Assembly: GCA_964017155.1 (NCBI GenBank)
Contig: OZ024862.1
Span: forward strand, 45,654,462 to 45,718,461
Source of the DNA: Oasisia sp. SBJ-2009
Taxonomy: Eukaryota; Annelida; Polychaeta; Sabellida; Siboglinidae
Length of the DNA stretch: 64,000 nt
Reading direction: 5' to 3'
A program made the position numbers and the translations under genes. The notes under the pieces were generated by a model, which was given only the letters and a program-made list of their open reading frames with translations, did no database searches and had not been told where the DNA came from. Shown here one piece after another: positions 24,035 through 38,400 of the stretch; within the stretch, counting starts at the first letter, position 1, and every line of letters begins with the position of its first letter.

Positions 24035-24151
24035 TTATGTATATATATATATATATTTATGTATATATATATATGTATATATTACATATATGTGTATGTA
24101 AATCGGTCCTCCGTTCCCCCCCCCACTTTTAAAACCGGATCGACGCCCATG
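23211..24151 (+). mobile_element. G/C-tract transposable element, copy b
   Basis: It starts ATGGGCATCGATCAGTGGGG and ends ...GATCGACGCCCAT, inverted versions of the same terminus, so it is bounded by terminal inverted repeats with a G or C tract. It lacks the nested MITE of copy a and instead has a large (TA)n block at 23949-24085. The 129-residue open frame at 23517-23906 is not similar to anything I know. Confidence 0.55.
23949..24085. repeat. (TA)n/(TATG)n microsatellite
   Basis: Long TA run interrupted by TTTATG and GTATAT. Confidence 0.95.
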
Positions 24152-24581
24152 AGTGTATCGATAACGAGCAGCTATAGATGGCGAGTAAGAAAACGACAAA
24201 AGAGAAAACTGACCTGCAGCGGATCCATTTCGACTTACATTACATCTTACATACATCTTACGCCTTTCTCGTTGTCTCGTTGTTGGGCGGAAACCACAAT
24301 CACGTGACCACTAATTGTGCGAATCCGCAGTTGCGCAATGCGCAACTTCCTGGCAAAGCAGTGAACGTTTGCGCATGCGCCTATTCTTATATTTCCTGTG
24401 AGTGGATGTTCGCGGATGCGTTCGCGTATTTCTCTGTGTATTCGTGTTATTTTAAAACATACTTTTACCCTTGAAGGTGGACTTTTGGGACACTATCCGC
24501 CAGGGAAAATACAGAAAACAAATTGAGAGTGTACTTGTTTTTATGAGAGAGTGCGCGTGAATGTGCGCGCCCGCAAGTGTA

Positions 24582-25290
24582 TACGTGTGGCAAAACGGCC
24601 CCTGGGGGTAATACAGCCCCCCGTATTTTCTGCCAAACGAATGAACACAAACTAACGTTGAATAGTGGAACATTATGCTGCTACCTAGCAAATACTAATA
24701 GCGACCGCAAGGCCAAACGCTACCAAAACGAAGTTCACAAACCTGTTTTAAAGTTTTGCATACCCTGTGATCTAATAATCACTCCTTTGTAAAATCGATG
24801 TTAATATGTCCACCGTGTGGTGATTAGCCAGCGACTGGTAGTAATGCACTCGCATCTATATACGTTTTCAATGACTTTCATCGAAATGGGTGCGATATTA
24901 AAGGGAAAAAGTTGGCACTAGTGTGTATGGGTTAAGACGGCCCTGTCAGAACGGGGCAAAACGGTCCCGGGGCCGTCTTGCCCCGCCATGCAGTACGAAT
25001 ATGTTATGTGAATGCAATAAAGCTGTGATGTATTTATAGCACACACAATAATTGAAATAAAAAGTGCAAGATTGTCGACGAATGCAGCGATGAAGAGGAA
25101 TGGCATTGTTTGGTGTGGGGAGAACCATTCAGTTGCAGTTGGCCACGAGAAGTTCAATGCCAAGAATGCAATAATTGGGCTCGCAGTGAGTGCACACCAG
25201 GGCTCCCGCATTTCGTGTGTCCCAACTGCGAGTTAGAGTGTGATTAGACAGTAGATTATCTGCAAGCCATTTGTTAATACAATATGTTAA
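24582..25290 (+). mobile_element. DNA-transposon remnant, family X copy 2
   Basis: The reverse-complement partner of 12600-13335. It carries GGCAAAACGGCCCCTGGGGG near 24587 and GGGGCAAAACGGTCCCGGGG near 24954, and the PHD-like coding tail described separately. Terminal inverted repeats were not resolved, so class is open; pogo/Tc1-like elements with C-terminal PHD fingers are the nearest known type. Confidence 0.55.
25062..25247 (+). pseudogene. PHD-like Cys-rich transposase tail (fragment)
   Basis: The frame ending in TAG at 25245-25247 encodes SDEEEWHCLVWGE, then QCQECNNWARSECT, then FVCPNCELECD. The spacing C-x2-C-x2-W-x4-C and a final CPNC is that of the PHD-type zinc finger found at the C-terminus of pogo-like and related DDE transposases. 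No start codon or DDE domain is present in frame upstream, so this is the remnant 3' end of a transposase gene. A host PHD exon is less likely because a decayed second copy lies at 12640-12830. Confidence 0.45.
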
Positions 25291-25500
25291 TGATTGTAAG
25301 GACGCAAATTCCAAAGCTGATGAGTATATTCAGTGACGAGTGTAATGATAATGCAGAGAATTGCTTTTAATGACAACTGTAATTTTTTGACATATTATAA
25401 TTAATGATGAGTGGTTTCAACTGATGATTAGGTTGTTGTATCTGCCGCGAAGTATCTGCATGCCATTACTTTAGTATAATATGTTCAACACTATAATGAT
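25246..25500. repeat. local duplication
   Basis: GACAGTAGATTATCTGCAAG, ATACAATATGTTAATGATT at 25246-25300 is echoed at 25437-25500 (AAGTATCTGCATGCCATT, TATAATATGTTCAACA). Confidence 0.45.
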
Positions 25501-25514
25501 TTTAAGGCCTGTGA

Positions 25515-26880
25515 TGATAATAATAACTTTATTGTCCAATTCATAGAATGGAAATACATTTTGCATTTTGGAGGTTGAATAAAAACACTATATTTAAGTC
25601 ACGTAGTAATGCATGTATATAGTAAAATCAAGCATGTCACTATATAAACGTTAGCTAAAAATATAAATATGATATATATTGGAATAAATAAATATAATTA
25701 AACAATATTATAATAGGATAAATTAATTAATTAATATGATAAAACAACATTGCATTGGCAGCGGTAGAGAATGTGATAGTTCAAGGATTATTTTGTGTGT
25801 GGCTGATTCAGATAGTTGATGGAGGATGGAATGAAGGATTTAAGGGCTCGCTGGGTTTTTTCCTGTTGACATTCTGTACCCCCTTCCAGAGAGGAGAAGT
25901 TCGTAACAGTCGTGTAAAAAGTGGGTGGGGTCAGATAAGATTTTGGTTGCCATTTGCAGTGTTCTTGACTTATACAATTGCTCCAGACTGGTATCGGGTG
26001 TACAGCACATAGCGATTTTGCAAGAAATGGTGTATATTCTGTTGAGTTTTTCTGTTTTTGACCGAGAGATTTCCCCACCAGCAAACAAGACCGAACGTCA
26101 TAACACTTTTTACAATTGAATCGTGGAACACAAATAAAATGTTTCTGTCAATGTGCAAGGCATTGAATTTTCTCAGGAAGTACAATCTTTGTTGGCCTTT
26201 CTTATATAGATTAATTTTATTATCATCCCACCTTAGTTTTTCATCGATTGTTGTACCCAGATATTTATAGGAATGCACTATTTCTATGTTTTGCCCATTG
26301 ATGTTGACAGGGGTGGGGTGATGTACACCTGATCGAAAGTATATTACAAGTTCCTTGGTTTTGACAACATTTAACTCAAGGCAGTTGGCCAAACACAAAG
26401 TGATCTATATCACTTCTGTAATCAGTTTCGTCGTCAGACAGCAGACCGACAAGAGCAGTGGAGTTCTTTAGTAGCACAAGTCGATAGTTCTGTTTCCGCG
26501 TGTCGTACAAGTGACATATTGTTTGTAAGTCGGAATATAAGTTCGTAAACTGCAACCGTTGAAGTCGCCGAGAAGTAGTTTAGACGCACTGGGTGATAAG
26601 TTGTCAAGTTCGTTCATATGTTGTGTTATTGTATTGTATCGATGCAGATGCCAAATGTGATCGTAGTGTCGAGTAATACAGACAGGGGCTGATAGGTAGG
26701 AAACCGGAATGTTCCGGATGTAAGACCAATAAAGCGGGAGAACTGTAGACGTGCAACAAATATTATCAGTATTATGTGACCGTGTTGTATTGTCGAAGAA
26801 GCAATAGAAAACAGACATAACAATGATGAGTCTAATGTAATTCACGATGAGTGATGCGGATTGGTGATTATTTCTGCTCA
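25515..26880 (-). mobile_element. Rex1/Babar-like LINE, internally deleted
   Basis: On the minus strand the upstream part (26468-26880) encodes an endonuclease fragment with KLLLGDFNGCSL, then YKQYVTCTTRGNRTIDLCY. It is followed almost at once by the region after the RT catalytic box (STALVGLLSDDETDYRS; ELNVVKTKELVI; YKYLGTTIDEKLRWDDN; QQRLYFLRKFNAL) and the C-terminal SRTLQKATKILSDPTHFLHD-type domain, which is split over shifted frames at 25788-26088. The RT core is missing. The 3' end has AATAAAGTTATTATTATC. It is an inactive copy. Confidence 0.75.
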
Positions 26881-28660
26881 CAATGAATGATGATAATAGT
26901 AGTAGTTAATGACGGGTTAAATAAATAATGAATAAAACACTGTTAAACCTAATATTAGAGTAAATAGGCTCGGGGCCGTTTTACCCCAGGCATGGGGCAA
27001 AACGGTTTTATTGGAGCACATTTTAAACTTGTTATAACTTACGTTTTGGTTATTCAATCGTTCAGAAACATGTGTCATACACAAAGTATATATACCTCAA
27101 CAATATTACTGCACAATTATACATCGACAAGTTATGGATACAAAAATAAATAACGTTTCCCTTAGGGGGGCCGGGCTGCCCCAGGTTACCCTAATTGTAA
27201 TTATGTAAAGCCTAGACACCGTCTATGCATATGATTTGATACAACTTTAGACGAGTCTCGTAGTTATCGTAGACGAGTCTCGATGCACGAAATACACGTG
27301 GCTAGCCGCTAGCGGGGTACAAAAGCGTCCGATTAATTACTTAATTATCCATACTATAAAAACTTACCTTACCCAAAAAACCGGCTTACCCCAGGGGAAA
27401 ATTAACCCCTACTTAAATATCGCTGATTTGGGGATATCCTGTCGACAACACTCTCAGCATTGCTGTCAACTTTCCAGGATATAGTCCAGCGGCTGTTAAC
27501 TTTGTCCCAAGATAAACCACTCCTGTTATCAAGCATCACCGATAGCCGAGTGTGTTCCAGAATCGTACCTCTTGTGGGTCAATGTGGATTATGGTACTCT
27601 GTTCACTGTCTTGCACTGTCTTCACGATTGTAAATAGAACAGTCATTGCGATGCAAACAGATCTAGTCACAATGTAATAGCATAACTTTTTTCCGCACCA
27701 TGATCTACTTTAAATTATCCAATATTATAAGAACGTGTACATAGTCTAACATCCAAATATACATGTACACTTTACTGTTTCCATTTTTCAAATCGTAATG
27801 GATTAAAGGAGCAGAAATGGTGTGCTCTACGTACCTAGTCCTAAACCCAGATCGCGAAGTGGGTTCATGAGTTAGCATTTAACAGAATTACGTTTTTAGC
27901 TTATGTTGGACAATGACCTCCGCTTTGCTAGCTAGCCTAGTTGATAGACACATAGCACGAGTGGACCCGGATAAGGTTATTCTGTTTGCGTACGTAAACA
28001 ACGCACTCACGTATACATTCTGAATGCGTCGTCTGTTTGCATAGTTAATAAAAAATGTCTGCTTTAGTAACCTTGAAGGAAGTTGTCGATGTCATTTTGT
28101 GTTTACATATGTTCTGTCGCAGTTTATCATAGATTTCGTAATTTAATCGGTAGTCCGAAAATCCCGACTTACGCCCAGTGGGAAAATAACTCCTTGTTAA
28201 ATATCGCAGATCTAGGGGTATCCAGCGCCTACAAATCGTAGCATGATATTTTTCTAAAAGTGTTTCTGACCAGTGGACAGCAACGATAAATAGGTAATGC
28301 GCATAGAGAAGATATTTTTATGTGGTGGATATTACAAGACAAGATGCTGTCGCGTATGTAGGACAACTTTATAACGTCATATCTGAATATTAGCCAGTTT
28401 TTTTAACAAAATAAAAACGTTTCCCAGTTTGAACCTATGGCCACTAGATGCACCTAGAAAAAAACCTGTCATGTGCCCACAAGTGAAGAAATAGCCACGT
28501 TGGAAATCTCTGCTTGAAAACAAATGCTTATTTCCTCCTCTGACAAGGGCGAAGCTGTCGCCGTGCGATCAGCGTGATCCTGGAACCTGGGTTTGTAGTA
28601 GATTCCAATGTCAAATATTACATAACACTTCAAGTAGGACACACCACTTGACCTAGACAC
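26881..28660. other. intergenic with family-X-like boxes
   Basis: Boxes related to CCGTTTTACCCCAGGCATGG (26973), GGCTGCCCCAGGTTACCCTA (27173), CCGGCTTACCCCAGGGG (27381) and a decayed form near 28160 recur. 27985-28160 is the reverse complement of 13330-13505. No gene was recognised. Confidence 0.5.
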
Positions 28661-28764
28661 GTGACATTTATCTACAACGCGTACCCGTTGTGGTCGTTAT
28701 CATCGTTGGAAGATATGCAAACACTGCCCGGTCGAAGTTTAGTTGTCACAGCACATCATTGAAC
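28660..28764 (+). promoter_or_regulatory. CDA 5' flank/5' UTR (inferred)
   Basis: The stretch immediately upstream of the CDA start ATG has no clear TATA box. It is placed only from the position of the start codon and first donor. Confidence 0.3.
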
Positions 28765-28777
28765 ATGGCAGCAACAG
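28765..28777 (+). CDS. CDA: CDA exon 1 (start codon)
   Basis: ATGGCAGCAACAG followed by donor GTACGT at 28778. The lone final G joins AT of the next exon to give Asp5. I chose this start because splicing to 29432 gives MAATDVNPKIAELM, of the usual CDA N-terminal length; the ATG at 29398 lies before the acceptor at 29431. Confidence 0.75.
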
Positions 28778-29078
28778 GTACGTAGCTATATCACATTCAC
28801 TCTTGTTGCTGATTTTAGGATAATAATATAAAAATCACATGTGTTGTTGCGCCCTTCGCGTAGCTGGCATGACTACTTCATGTTTATTCAACCAGACATA
28901 GTACGGTATCTAAATACTACTTCCCCGTAAGTTTCGCGCTCGACTTGTCCAAAGAGACGGCACGTGCACGACTTTAGTCGAAGCGAACATCTTACGCACG
29001 CCCTTCAGTCAACGTGTCAAACGTGATTCATCCAAACCAGAAGTATGTAAGACTCTGAACTGAACACACATCTCTACG

Positions 29079-29394
<316 letters not shown>

Positions 29395-29431
29395 CGCATG
29401 TTTGCAAAATACGCCCCGTGTGTTCTTTCAG

Positions 29432-29557
29432 ATGTCAACCCTAAGATCGCCGAGTTAATGCAACAGGCCGCGAAGTGTCGTGAACATGCGCACTGTCCAT
29501 ACAGCAACTTCCGCGTTGGTTCCGCCGTTCTGTGCAAGGACGGGTCTATCTTCACAG
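29432..29557 (+). CDS. CDA: CDA exon 2
   Basis: The acceptor is GTGTTCTTTCAG|AT and the donor CACAG|GTGCGG. It encodes DVNPKIAELMQQAAKCREHA, CPYSNFRVGSAV and DGSIFTG, matching human CPYSHFPVGAALL and GRIFKG. It ends one base into a codon. The open frame continuing to 29748 is intron read-through. Confidence 0.88.
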
Positions 29558-29826
29558 GTGCGGCAAAAAACGTATTCTCTCCTGTAGATGTCAGCAACAG
29601 AACCCGTCAGTGTGTAGGCCGTACTGCTTGCGGCCTTGTTTCGTTGGCTTATGAACGCAGCTCCCAACCCCAGAAACGATATGCGAAGTTAAACCTATCC
29701 ATTATCGTGCCTTCAATCTGCGTTAAATTGAGATTCAATACTGACTGATATACGATAATATTAAATCATTTACTAATATTTACGAATATTCAATACATTG
29801 TTATCAATAGATTTTGTAATCATCCT

Positions 29827-30192
29827 CGCTCACCAGAGGTCGCTGCGGCTGATTATGTGAGTACCAGCTTAACGTACCCCTGGCACACCCCTTTGCAAAA
29901 CTCCAATTCACTCGCGGACGATGAGAATGGTCGGCCTCCGGTCATGTGATAATTTTGGGCGATTTCAACCATACGCTGCTCGTGTCACATTTCATATTTA
30001 GGTGTGAATTGGTCATTATAACGGGATTCCCACCAGTAGTGTAACCGTCTTCAAATTGTGGCGGGTATTTGCGCTGTTCCCACGGCTGACACAGTGGCGA
30101 AGTCAATTGTTATAATTGCATAGCTCGACTCCGCTGTTTTGCGAAGACGATCAGCCAGGGGTACTGTAGCGCAGAGAGCGCAACGACCACTG
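29827..30192. repeat. possible small inverted-repeat element in CDA intron 2
   Basis: GTACCCCTGGC at 29874-29884 is the inverse of GCCAGGGGTAC at 30153-30163, and the outer bases (AGAGGTCGCTGCG versus inverted CGCAACGACCACT) also pair loosely. Confidence 0.35.
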
Positions 30193-30237
30193 ACTTGCAC
30201 TGATGTCTGAAAGGGTTCATTTGTAATTCCGTTTCAG

Positions 30238-30260
30238 GTTGTAACGTGGAGAACGCCTGT
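30238..30260 (+). CDS. CDA: CDA exon 3, left part before the LINE
   Basis: The acceptor CCGTTTCAG is followed by GT, which completes Gly47, then codons for CNVENAC (human CNIENAC). The coding sequence stops matching at 30261-30263, where the LINE 3' tail begins. Confidence 0.88.
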
Positions 30261-33245
30261 TAACAAGATTTAACAAGATTTAACAAGATTGCCACCTAGA
30301 GAATCAACTCAAGATGGCAGGTGGACAAGGAAGCCCTTTGGCTTATCGAGAGTCCAACCTATCTATCTAAATGTACCCCGCCCTTCTTAGGTACATGTCA
30401 ATTTTATTTTTGAACATATTAACACTACTAGCACTTACACAATCAGCCGATAATCTGTTCCATTCATTTACTGTTCTTTGTGAAAATGAAAATTTTCTAA
30501 TATCTAATCTACACTGCTTCTTTGCTAATGTAACTCCATGTCCTCTAGTCCTTCTCTCTTCCTTGACTGAGAAAAAAATATTTCTGTCAATATTTTCATA
30601 CCCATTCAATATTTTAAAAACTTCTATCTGATCTCCTCGCAGTCTCCTGGTTTCTAGTGTTGTTAATCCACATTCTTTTAGACGCATTTCATAACTAATA
30701 TTCCTGAGTTTTTGTATCATTTTGGTTGCTCTTCTTTGTACTCTTTCTAGTATATCAATATCCTTCTTGCGATATGGCCTCCATGCCTGTATGCAATATT
30801 CTAAATGAGGCCTAACTATTGTTTTGTACAGTGGTATTATTAGTTCTTTTTCCTTGTACACTATATTTCGCCTAATTAATCCAAGAATTTGGTTTCCCTT
30901 CGCTGCTGCAATTGCACACTGTTCCGATACCTTCATATCAGCACTAATAGTTAACCCTAAGTCCTTTTCCTTTACGGTAGTATTTAGTACAGTATCACCC
31001 ATTGTATATTGTGCATCTTCATTCCCATGTCCTGTGTGGAGGCACTTACACTTCCCATAATTAAACAGCATTTGCCACTTCTCAGACCATTCGGTCAACT
31101 TATTTAGATCATCTTGTAATTGCTGTCTATCTGTATCACTTTTTATTTTTCTGAACACTTTTGTATCATCCGCAAACTTCAACACCTTGCTTGTTATATC
31201 ATCATCCAAATCATTGATATATATTAAGAACAAAATAGGTCCCAATACTGATCCCTGCGGTACTCCACTCAAAACCGATTTCCAGTTTGAAACCTCCCCA
31301 TCAACTACTACTCTTTGTCTTCTATCAATAAGCCATTTTTCTATCCAGTTAATCATAACATTGCCTATGCCATGGGCCTTCAGTTTAAGTAGTAATCGTT
31401 GATGTGGCACTTTGTCAAAAGCTTTTTTAAAATCTAAGTATATTATATCTACTGGTGATCCCTCATCTACCCACTTTGTGACATCTTCCAAAAAACATAA
31501 GATATTTGTTAAGCATGACCTCGCTTTTAGAAACCCATGTTGAGATGGGTTAATCAAGTTATTTTTAACAAGAAAATCAACCAAGTGCTCTTTAATTAGT
31601 CTTTCTAATAGTTTACAAATCACCGATGTTAAACTCACTGGTCTATAGTTCTCTGACTTGCTTCTTGATCCTTTTTTAAATAATGGTATGATGTTTGCTT
31701 CTTTCCATTCTAACGGAACTACTCCTTCCTCTAATGCCAAATTGAACACTGTTGCAAGTGGTGTGCTAATTTGTTCTACAATTTCCAGTAGTAATTTGGG
31801 AGGAATCCCATCCACTCCAGGTGACTTATTATCCTTCATGTCCCTTATTTTCTTAGCTACCATTTTTGGTGTTACAATTAGTTGTCCTAAATAGTCTGAC
31901 TCTCTCCCTTCGAATTTAGTCTCTGGTACTGGTAATGCACTAATATCTTCCCTGGTAAATACCGAACTAAAGTATTCATTTAGGTTTTCTGCCATTAAGA
32001 ATCCCTCTGTTATTATTTTTCCATCACTATCTTCTAGAGGTCCGACCTTATCCTGAACTTTCTGTTTACTTCGAACATACGCATAAAAACTCTTGCTGTC
32101 ATGTTTTATATTAAAAGCTAATTTTTGTTCATAGCTTCTCTTTGAATTTCTAATTTCAGCTGTAGCTTGGTTAAGTGCTTCTTTATAAATGGCATAGTCT
32201 TCTTCACTTCCATTATGTCTATATGTCTTCCACATCATTTGCTTGTATTTGATTTTTCTAATGGCTTCTTTTGATAAGTGTTTCTTTTTTGACCGTTTCC
32301 CTTGTTTTTTCAAGGGGACAAATTTTTCGACAATGCAGTCAATTTCACTCTTTAAGATATTCCAACATTCTTTTGCTGTCTTATTCTCCAGTGTGTTATT
32401 CCAGTCTATCTTTGCTAAATATTTCCTCATGTCCTTATATCTTCCTTTGTGAAAATTTTTCCTGTACCGTATTTTTCGATTCTGTTCTCCTTTTACTTTG
32501 ATGATAAAATATATCTGGTTGTGATCACTACATCCCAGTGGCTCACATATCCTGACATTATCAATAAATTCCTTCTGTGAGCTCAACACTATGTCCAACA
32601 CGTTCTCACCCCTTGTTGGTTCTAACACATGTTGAATAAGGAAACTGTCTTGTACTAAATTTAAAAACTTTTGATCTTCACTCCCAGTACTCTGTAGAGA
32701 TTTCCACTGTATACGCCCATGGTTAAAATCCCCCATAATTATACAGTCCCGTTTACTGACTTCCTTTATAGCGTTTTGTATTTTCTCATTCTCTTCTGTG
32801 TTTATGTTTGGACTTCGATAAACTAACCCAACAGTTAACGTTGAGTTTCCTGAAACTATGTTACACCAGACAGCTTCTTCACATTCTGCTTCTTTTTCTA
32901 ATTTTATTTCGTAAGCCTGGATGGATTCTTTAATATATAAAATAACGCCACCTCCCCTTCTCCCTATTCTATCTTTCCTAAACATGACATATCCTGTCAT
33001 TCCTAATTCGGCATCTGATATGTCGGGGGTGGCCCAAGATTCAGTTATACCTATTATGTGAGGGTCAGTATCTTCTACCATAATGTTTAGTTCATTTCTT
33101 TTGTTTACTATGCTCCTTGCATTTAAACAAACACATTTATAACCAAATGTGGTAGAGTTTTCCAGACTGTTCTTTGTCGTTTTCTTTGTGCTGTCCTTAT
33201 CTGTGCCTCCAGTATTTGGCTTCTCTGTGAATCCCCCCTGCGAAT

Positions 33246-34393
<1,148 letters not shown>

Positions 34394-34846
34394 TGAGTTG
34401 CAAAAGGTTCACCATGTTGATGATCGGTGTGTTTACAGTTAATCCGTGGTTATATAAAAAAAAAAGTGTTTGCGGCGGCTTTTACGGCCTACATAACAGG
34501 CGTAGCCTTCCTTGATTTGGACTAATGTTCAGCGTTAAGTCATTTAACTGTGTATAGGGTGTGTGTAGGGTAGGGATGTTTTCACAGTTGTATGCGTACG
34601 CTTACGTGTTAGACATAGCCTATATGTATATTATATTTAATCATAATGTCATAGAATACAACTGACGTTGCTTTTGATGTAATATGTATTGAGCAATAGT
34701 AATGTATAGAGTACATCACATTTTTCATTATCATGTTTTATATTTTGTAATTTTATTCATACTGGGGTTCTACTCGAGTTATTCGGAAAGACGTCTATGG
34801 AAGCTCTCTTCATAATACGCTAATGTTGTACACCTATATGTTTCAG

Positions 34847-34904
34847 TGACATAAAAGGAGCATATAAGGCTTCATGTGGAGCTTGCAGACAATTCATGGC
34901 TGAG
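34847..34904 (+). CDS. CDA: CDA exon 4, zinc CxxC
   Basis: The acceptor is ATATGTTTCAG and the donor CTGAG|GTAAGT. It encodes DIKGAYKASCGACRQFMAE with zinc ligands Cys94 and Cys97 (human SPCGACRQVMREF). The first base completes the codon from the previous exon, and it ends in phase 0. Confidence 0.92.
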
Positions 34905-34977
34905 GTAAGTGGGTTTATACATACCGAAGCCACTTTAATAGAACATGCAGGCAGGCAGGCATTAGGATGTAGGCCTA

Positions 34978-34980
<3 letters not shown>

Positions 34981-35034
<54 letters not shown>
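34981..35034. repeat. (AT)n microsatellite
   Basis: Pure AT run in the last CDA intron, 76 bases after the exon-4 donor. Confidence 0.95.
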
Positions 35035-35036
<2 letters not shown>

Positions 35037-35413
35037 AGGTGCGAAATAAGGCCGTTCCGATCGTCCAGGACGAGTAGTTATAGAGCTCGGACTAGTAAGA
35101 GCAGTCCTTGTATATAGTAAAAACATACGCAGGACTAGTTGTCTAAAATTACTAGTTGTCTATAATATATATATGTCACGTGATTGTGTGCGCTTCGGCT
35201 GCCACAGGAAATGTTGTCCTAAGACATCTGCTATTATTGCAAGTTATAAGCCATACTGTTCTTCGATTATGCATCAAACATCAACGTGAGTGTTTTCTGG
35301 ATTACAACAACATCATACCTGCGGAAAAGACATTTGTGGTTCTTGGATTTTACCGATTTTACAAATTTTATGACACGATGCTAGTTATCTTCAGTTGACC
35401 GTGACGGTTTGTC

Positions 35414-38400
35414 ATGGCAACAGTGTACACTAGTCTTCAATTGCATCAACTTTGCCGGCAAACAGCTAAAGCCTTCAAACGTGTCACGAAAGCAGTTTAC
35501 GACGATCTGAATGCACTTGGCATCTCTTACGCAAGAGCGACCCACAGAGGGTCCACCGGTGGTCGAAAACAATGCCAGGTGAACAAGCCAATTCCTGTGA
35601 TAGTGACTTCAGGCAGAACCGCCTTGCCTACACCGTCAACGCGCAGCAACCTCGCACTAACTGTCAGAAGGTGTGAAATCGGTGCTGATATAAGAAATTT
35701 GGTGTATGTACAAACCAACGAATGGAACCTGCCAACGTTGGTCAATGTTGCTAAATTGAATGTGCATTGTATCAATGTTCGTTCAGTTAAGAACAAAGCA
35801 ATATCCGTTTCCGACCTTGTGATTTCGCGGGACATCGACATTTTGGCTCTGACAGAGACGTGGCTTGGCAGCGCCATAGACGGCCATGTCATAAGTACAT
35901 TAGTTCCCTGTGGATACGAATTTCATTCTGTGTCACGACTACATGGAACACGCGGAGGAGGTGTCGCAGTATTGTACAAGTCCGGCCTGACTGTAAAACC
36001 GATACCTATGCGTGACAATTACACTAACTTTGAACACTCCGATTATTACGTTACTATACGTGCTGTCACATTCAGGCTGTGCGTTGTATATCGTCCGCCG
36101 CCATCGAAGCGAAACGGTTTTTCTAACACCGTTTTCTTTGACCAGTGGTCTGCGTTTTTAGACGATGTAATGCTGGACATGCATGATGTCATTATCACTG
36201 GTGATTTGAACTTTCATTTGGACATCCCAACACAACTGGACGTGAAACGCTTTTCCGAGACACTCTGCGACCGTGGAATGAAACAACTCGTCAATGAAGC
36301 CACCCACAGTAAGGGGCACATTTCGGATGTGGTCATTGTTAGAGACAATACTTGCATAGTACCTGCACTGCCAAAAGTATACGACCCGTGTTTATGCAAT
36401 ACACATGGCAACTCGTCTGGAGACCATCTAGCCATAAGTTTTGACGTAAACGCACGGAAGCCGTCTGGGGTGCGGAAAACCACAACGTTTCGCAGATTTC
36501 GACAGATAAGCGTTCCTGACTTCAAGACAGATATTGCATCTCTGTCAGATCTTCTCGTCGACGGACCAGTTGGGGAAATGGTCGAAGCGTACGACACCGG
36601 ATTACGTCGCATTGTTGACAACCATGCTCCCTTGGTCATGAAAACAGTAACACTGAGTCCTAACTCGCCGTGGTATACCGACGAGCTGCGACGCGAGAAG
36701 CATAACAGACGGCGTGCGGAGCGGACATGGCTACGCACAGGCCTTGTCATACACAGGCAAGTGTATCGGGCGCAATGTGTGATTGTAAACCGTATGCTAC
36801 TCGCCGCGAAACGTGATTATTACACTGACAAGATCGTGAGTTGTGGGAGTAACCAAAAGCAGCTCTTTAATATCACGAAAAGCCTAATGGGAGTAAGTTG
36901 CCACGCACAACTGCCGTCATATGTGTCTCTAAATGACCTGGCCCAACGGTTTAGCAACCACTTCGAGAAGAAAGTGAGTGACATTCAACAAAGCATAGCT
37001 CACCGTAGCGGTGATCGTTCGTATGCTATTGCCGCTGCATTCAGTGATGACACTGCTTTCATAGGTGCTAAATTGACAAGTTTCACAGGAGTTAATGTTT
37101 CGGACGTTTCAAAGTTGATCGCAGACTCACCGTGCAAGTCATGCGGACTAGACCCACTCCCTACATGGCTGCTGAAACTGTGTTCGTCTGAACTTGTAGC
37201 TGTGATCACAGCTATAATAAACTCCTCCCTCGAAAGTTCAACTGTACCTGACGCATTCAAGCAGGCTGTCGTTAGACCTGTCCTAAAAAAGGTTACGCTT
37301 GATGAAGATGCTTTATGCAGCTACCGTCCAATTTCAAACTTGCCATTTTTGTCAAAGCTTGTTGAAAAAGTGATTGCAAGACAACTGAACATTCATCTCG
37401 ACATGAACACCCTACGCGATCCATTTCAATCAGCATACCGTCATGGACACTCAACGGAAACGGCACTACTGCGAGTGAAGAACGACATCGCCCGGATGAT
37501 CGCCGCGACGTTGGATGAGAAGCCAGAAGGGCAAGGTTGTACTTGTGATGCTTGATTTGTCCAGTGCATTCGACACAATCAATCACGACATCTTGATGAA
37601 TCGACTGCAACATTCGGTCGGCATTACAGACGCAGCACTTTCATGGCTCCGTTCGTACATCACTGAACGTTACCAAAGAGTCGCTGTGGACAGCGCAACA
37701 TCAGCTGATTGTGTCATGAAATGTGGCGTGCCACAAGGGTCAGTACTTGGACCACTTCTGTACTGCATATACATGAGACCCATCGGTGACATCGTTGCAC
37801 GACATGGCCTGAAATACCATTGTTATGCTGACGACACGCAAATATATATATGGCAGTGAAACATAACCAGCCAATCACAGAAGCAATTACAAAGATCGAA
37901 CAATGTTTGACGGAGGTGACTGACTGGTATGGAAAGAACCAACTTAAGTTGAACACTGAGAAGTCAGAGGCAGTCATCTTCTCAACAAAAACAAAACGAA
38001 ACGATTTGCCTTGTGACATTTCCGTGACAATTGGTGAACATCGAGTTGTGCCAAAGCCATCTGCACGAAACCTCGGAGTTATACTCGACAGTGGACTCAA
38101 TATGCAAGCGCAGGTCGCTCAGATAGCAAAGTCTTGCTATCATCAGATACGTAACATTGGGCAAATTCGGTCAAGCATCACTGACGATGCGTGCAAAACC
38201 CTAGTACACGCGCTTGTCACTGCACGCCTCGACTACGCGAATGCACTACTATGCGGCCTTCCGCAGACAACGCTGCAGCGTTTGCAACGTGTGCAAAACT
38301 GCGCTGCCCGGCTCGTCAGCCGTACTAGAAAGTACGACCACATCACGCCAGTGCTGCAGCATCTGCACTGGCTACCGATTTGTGTGCGCCCGACGTATAA

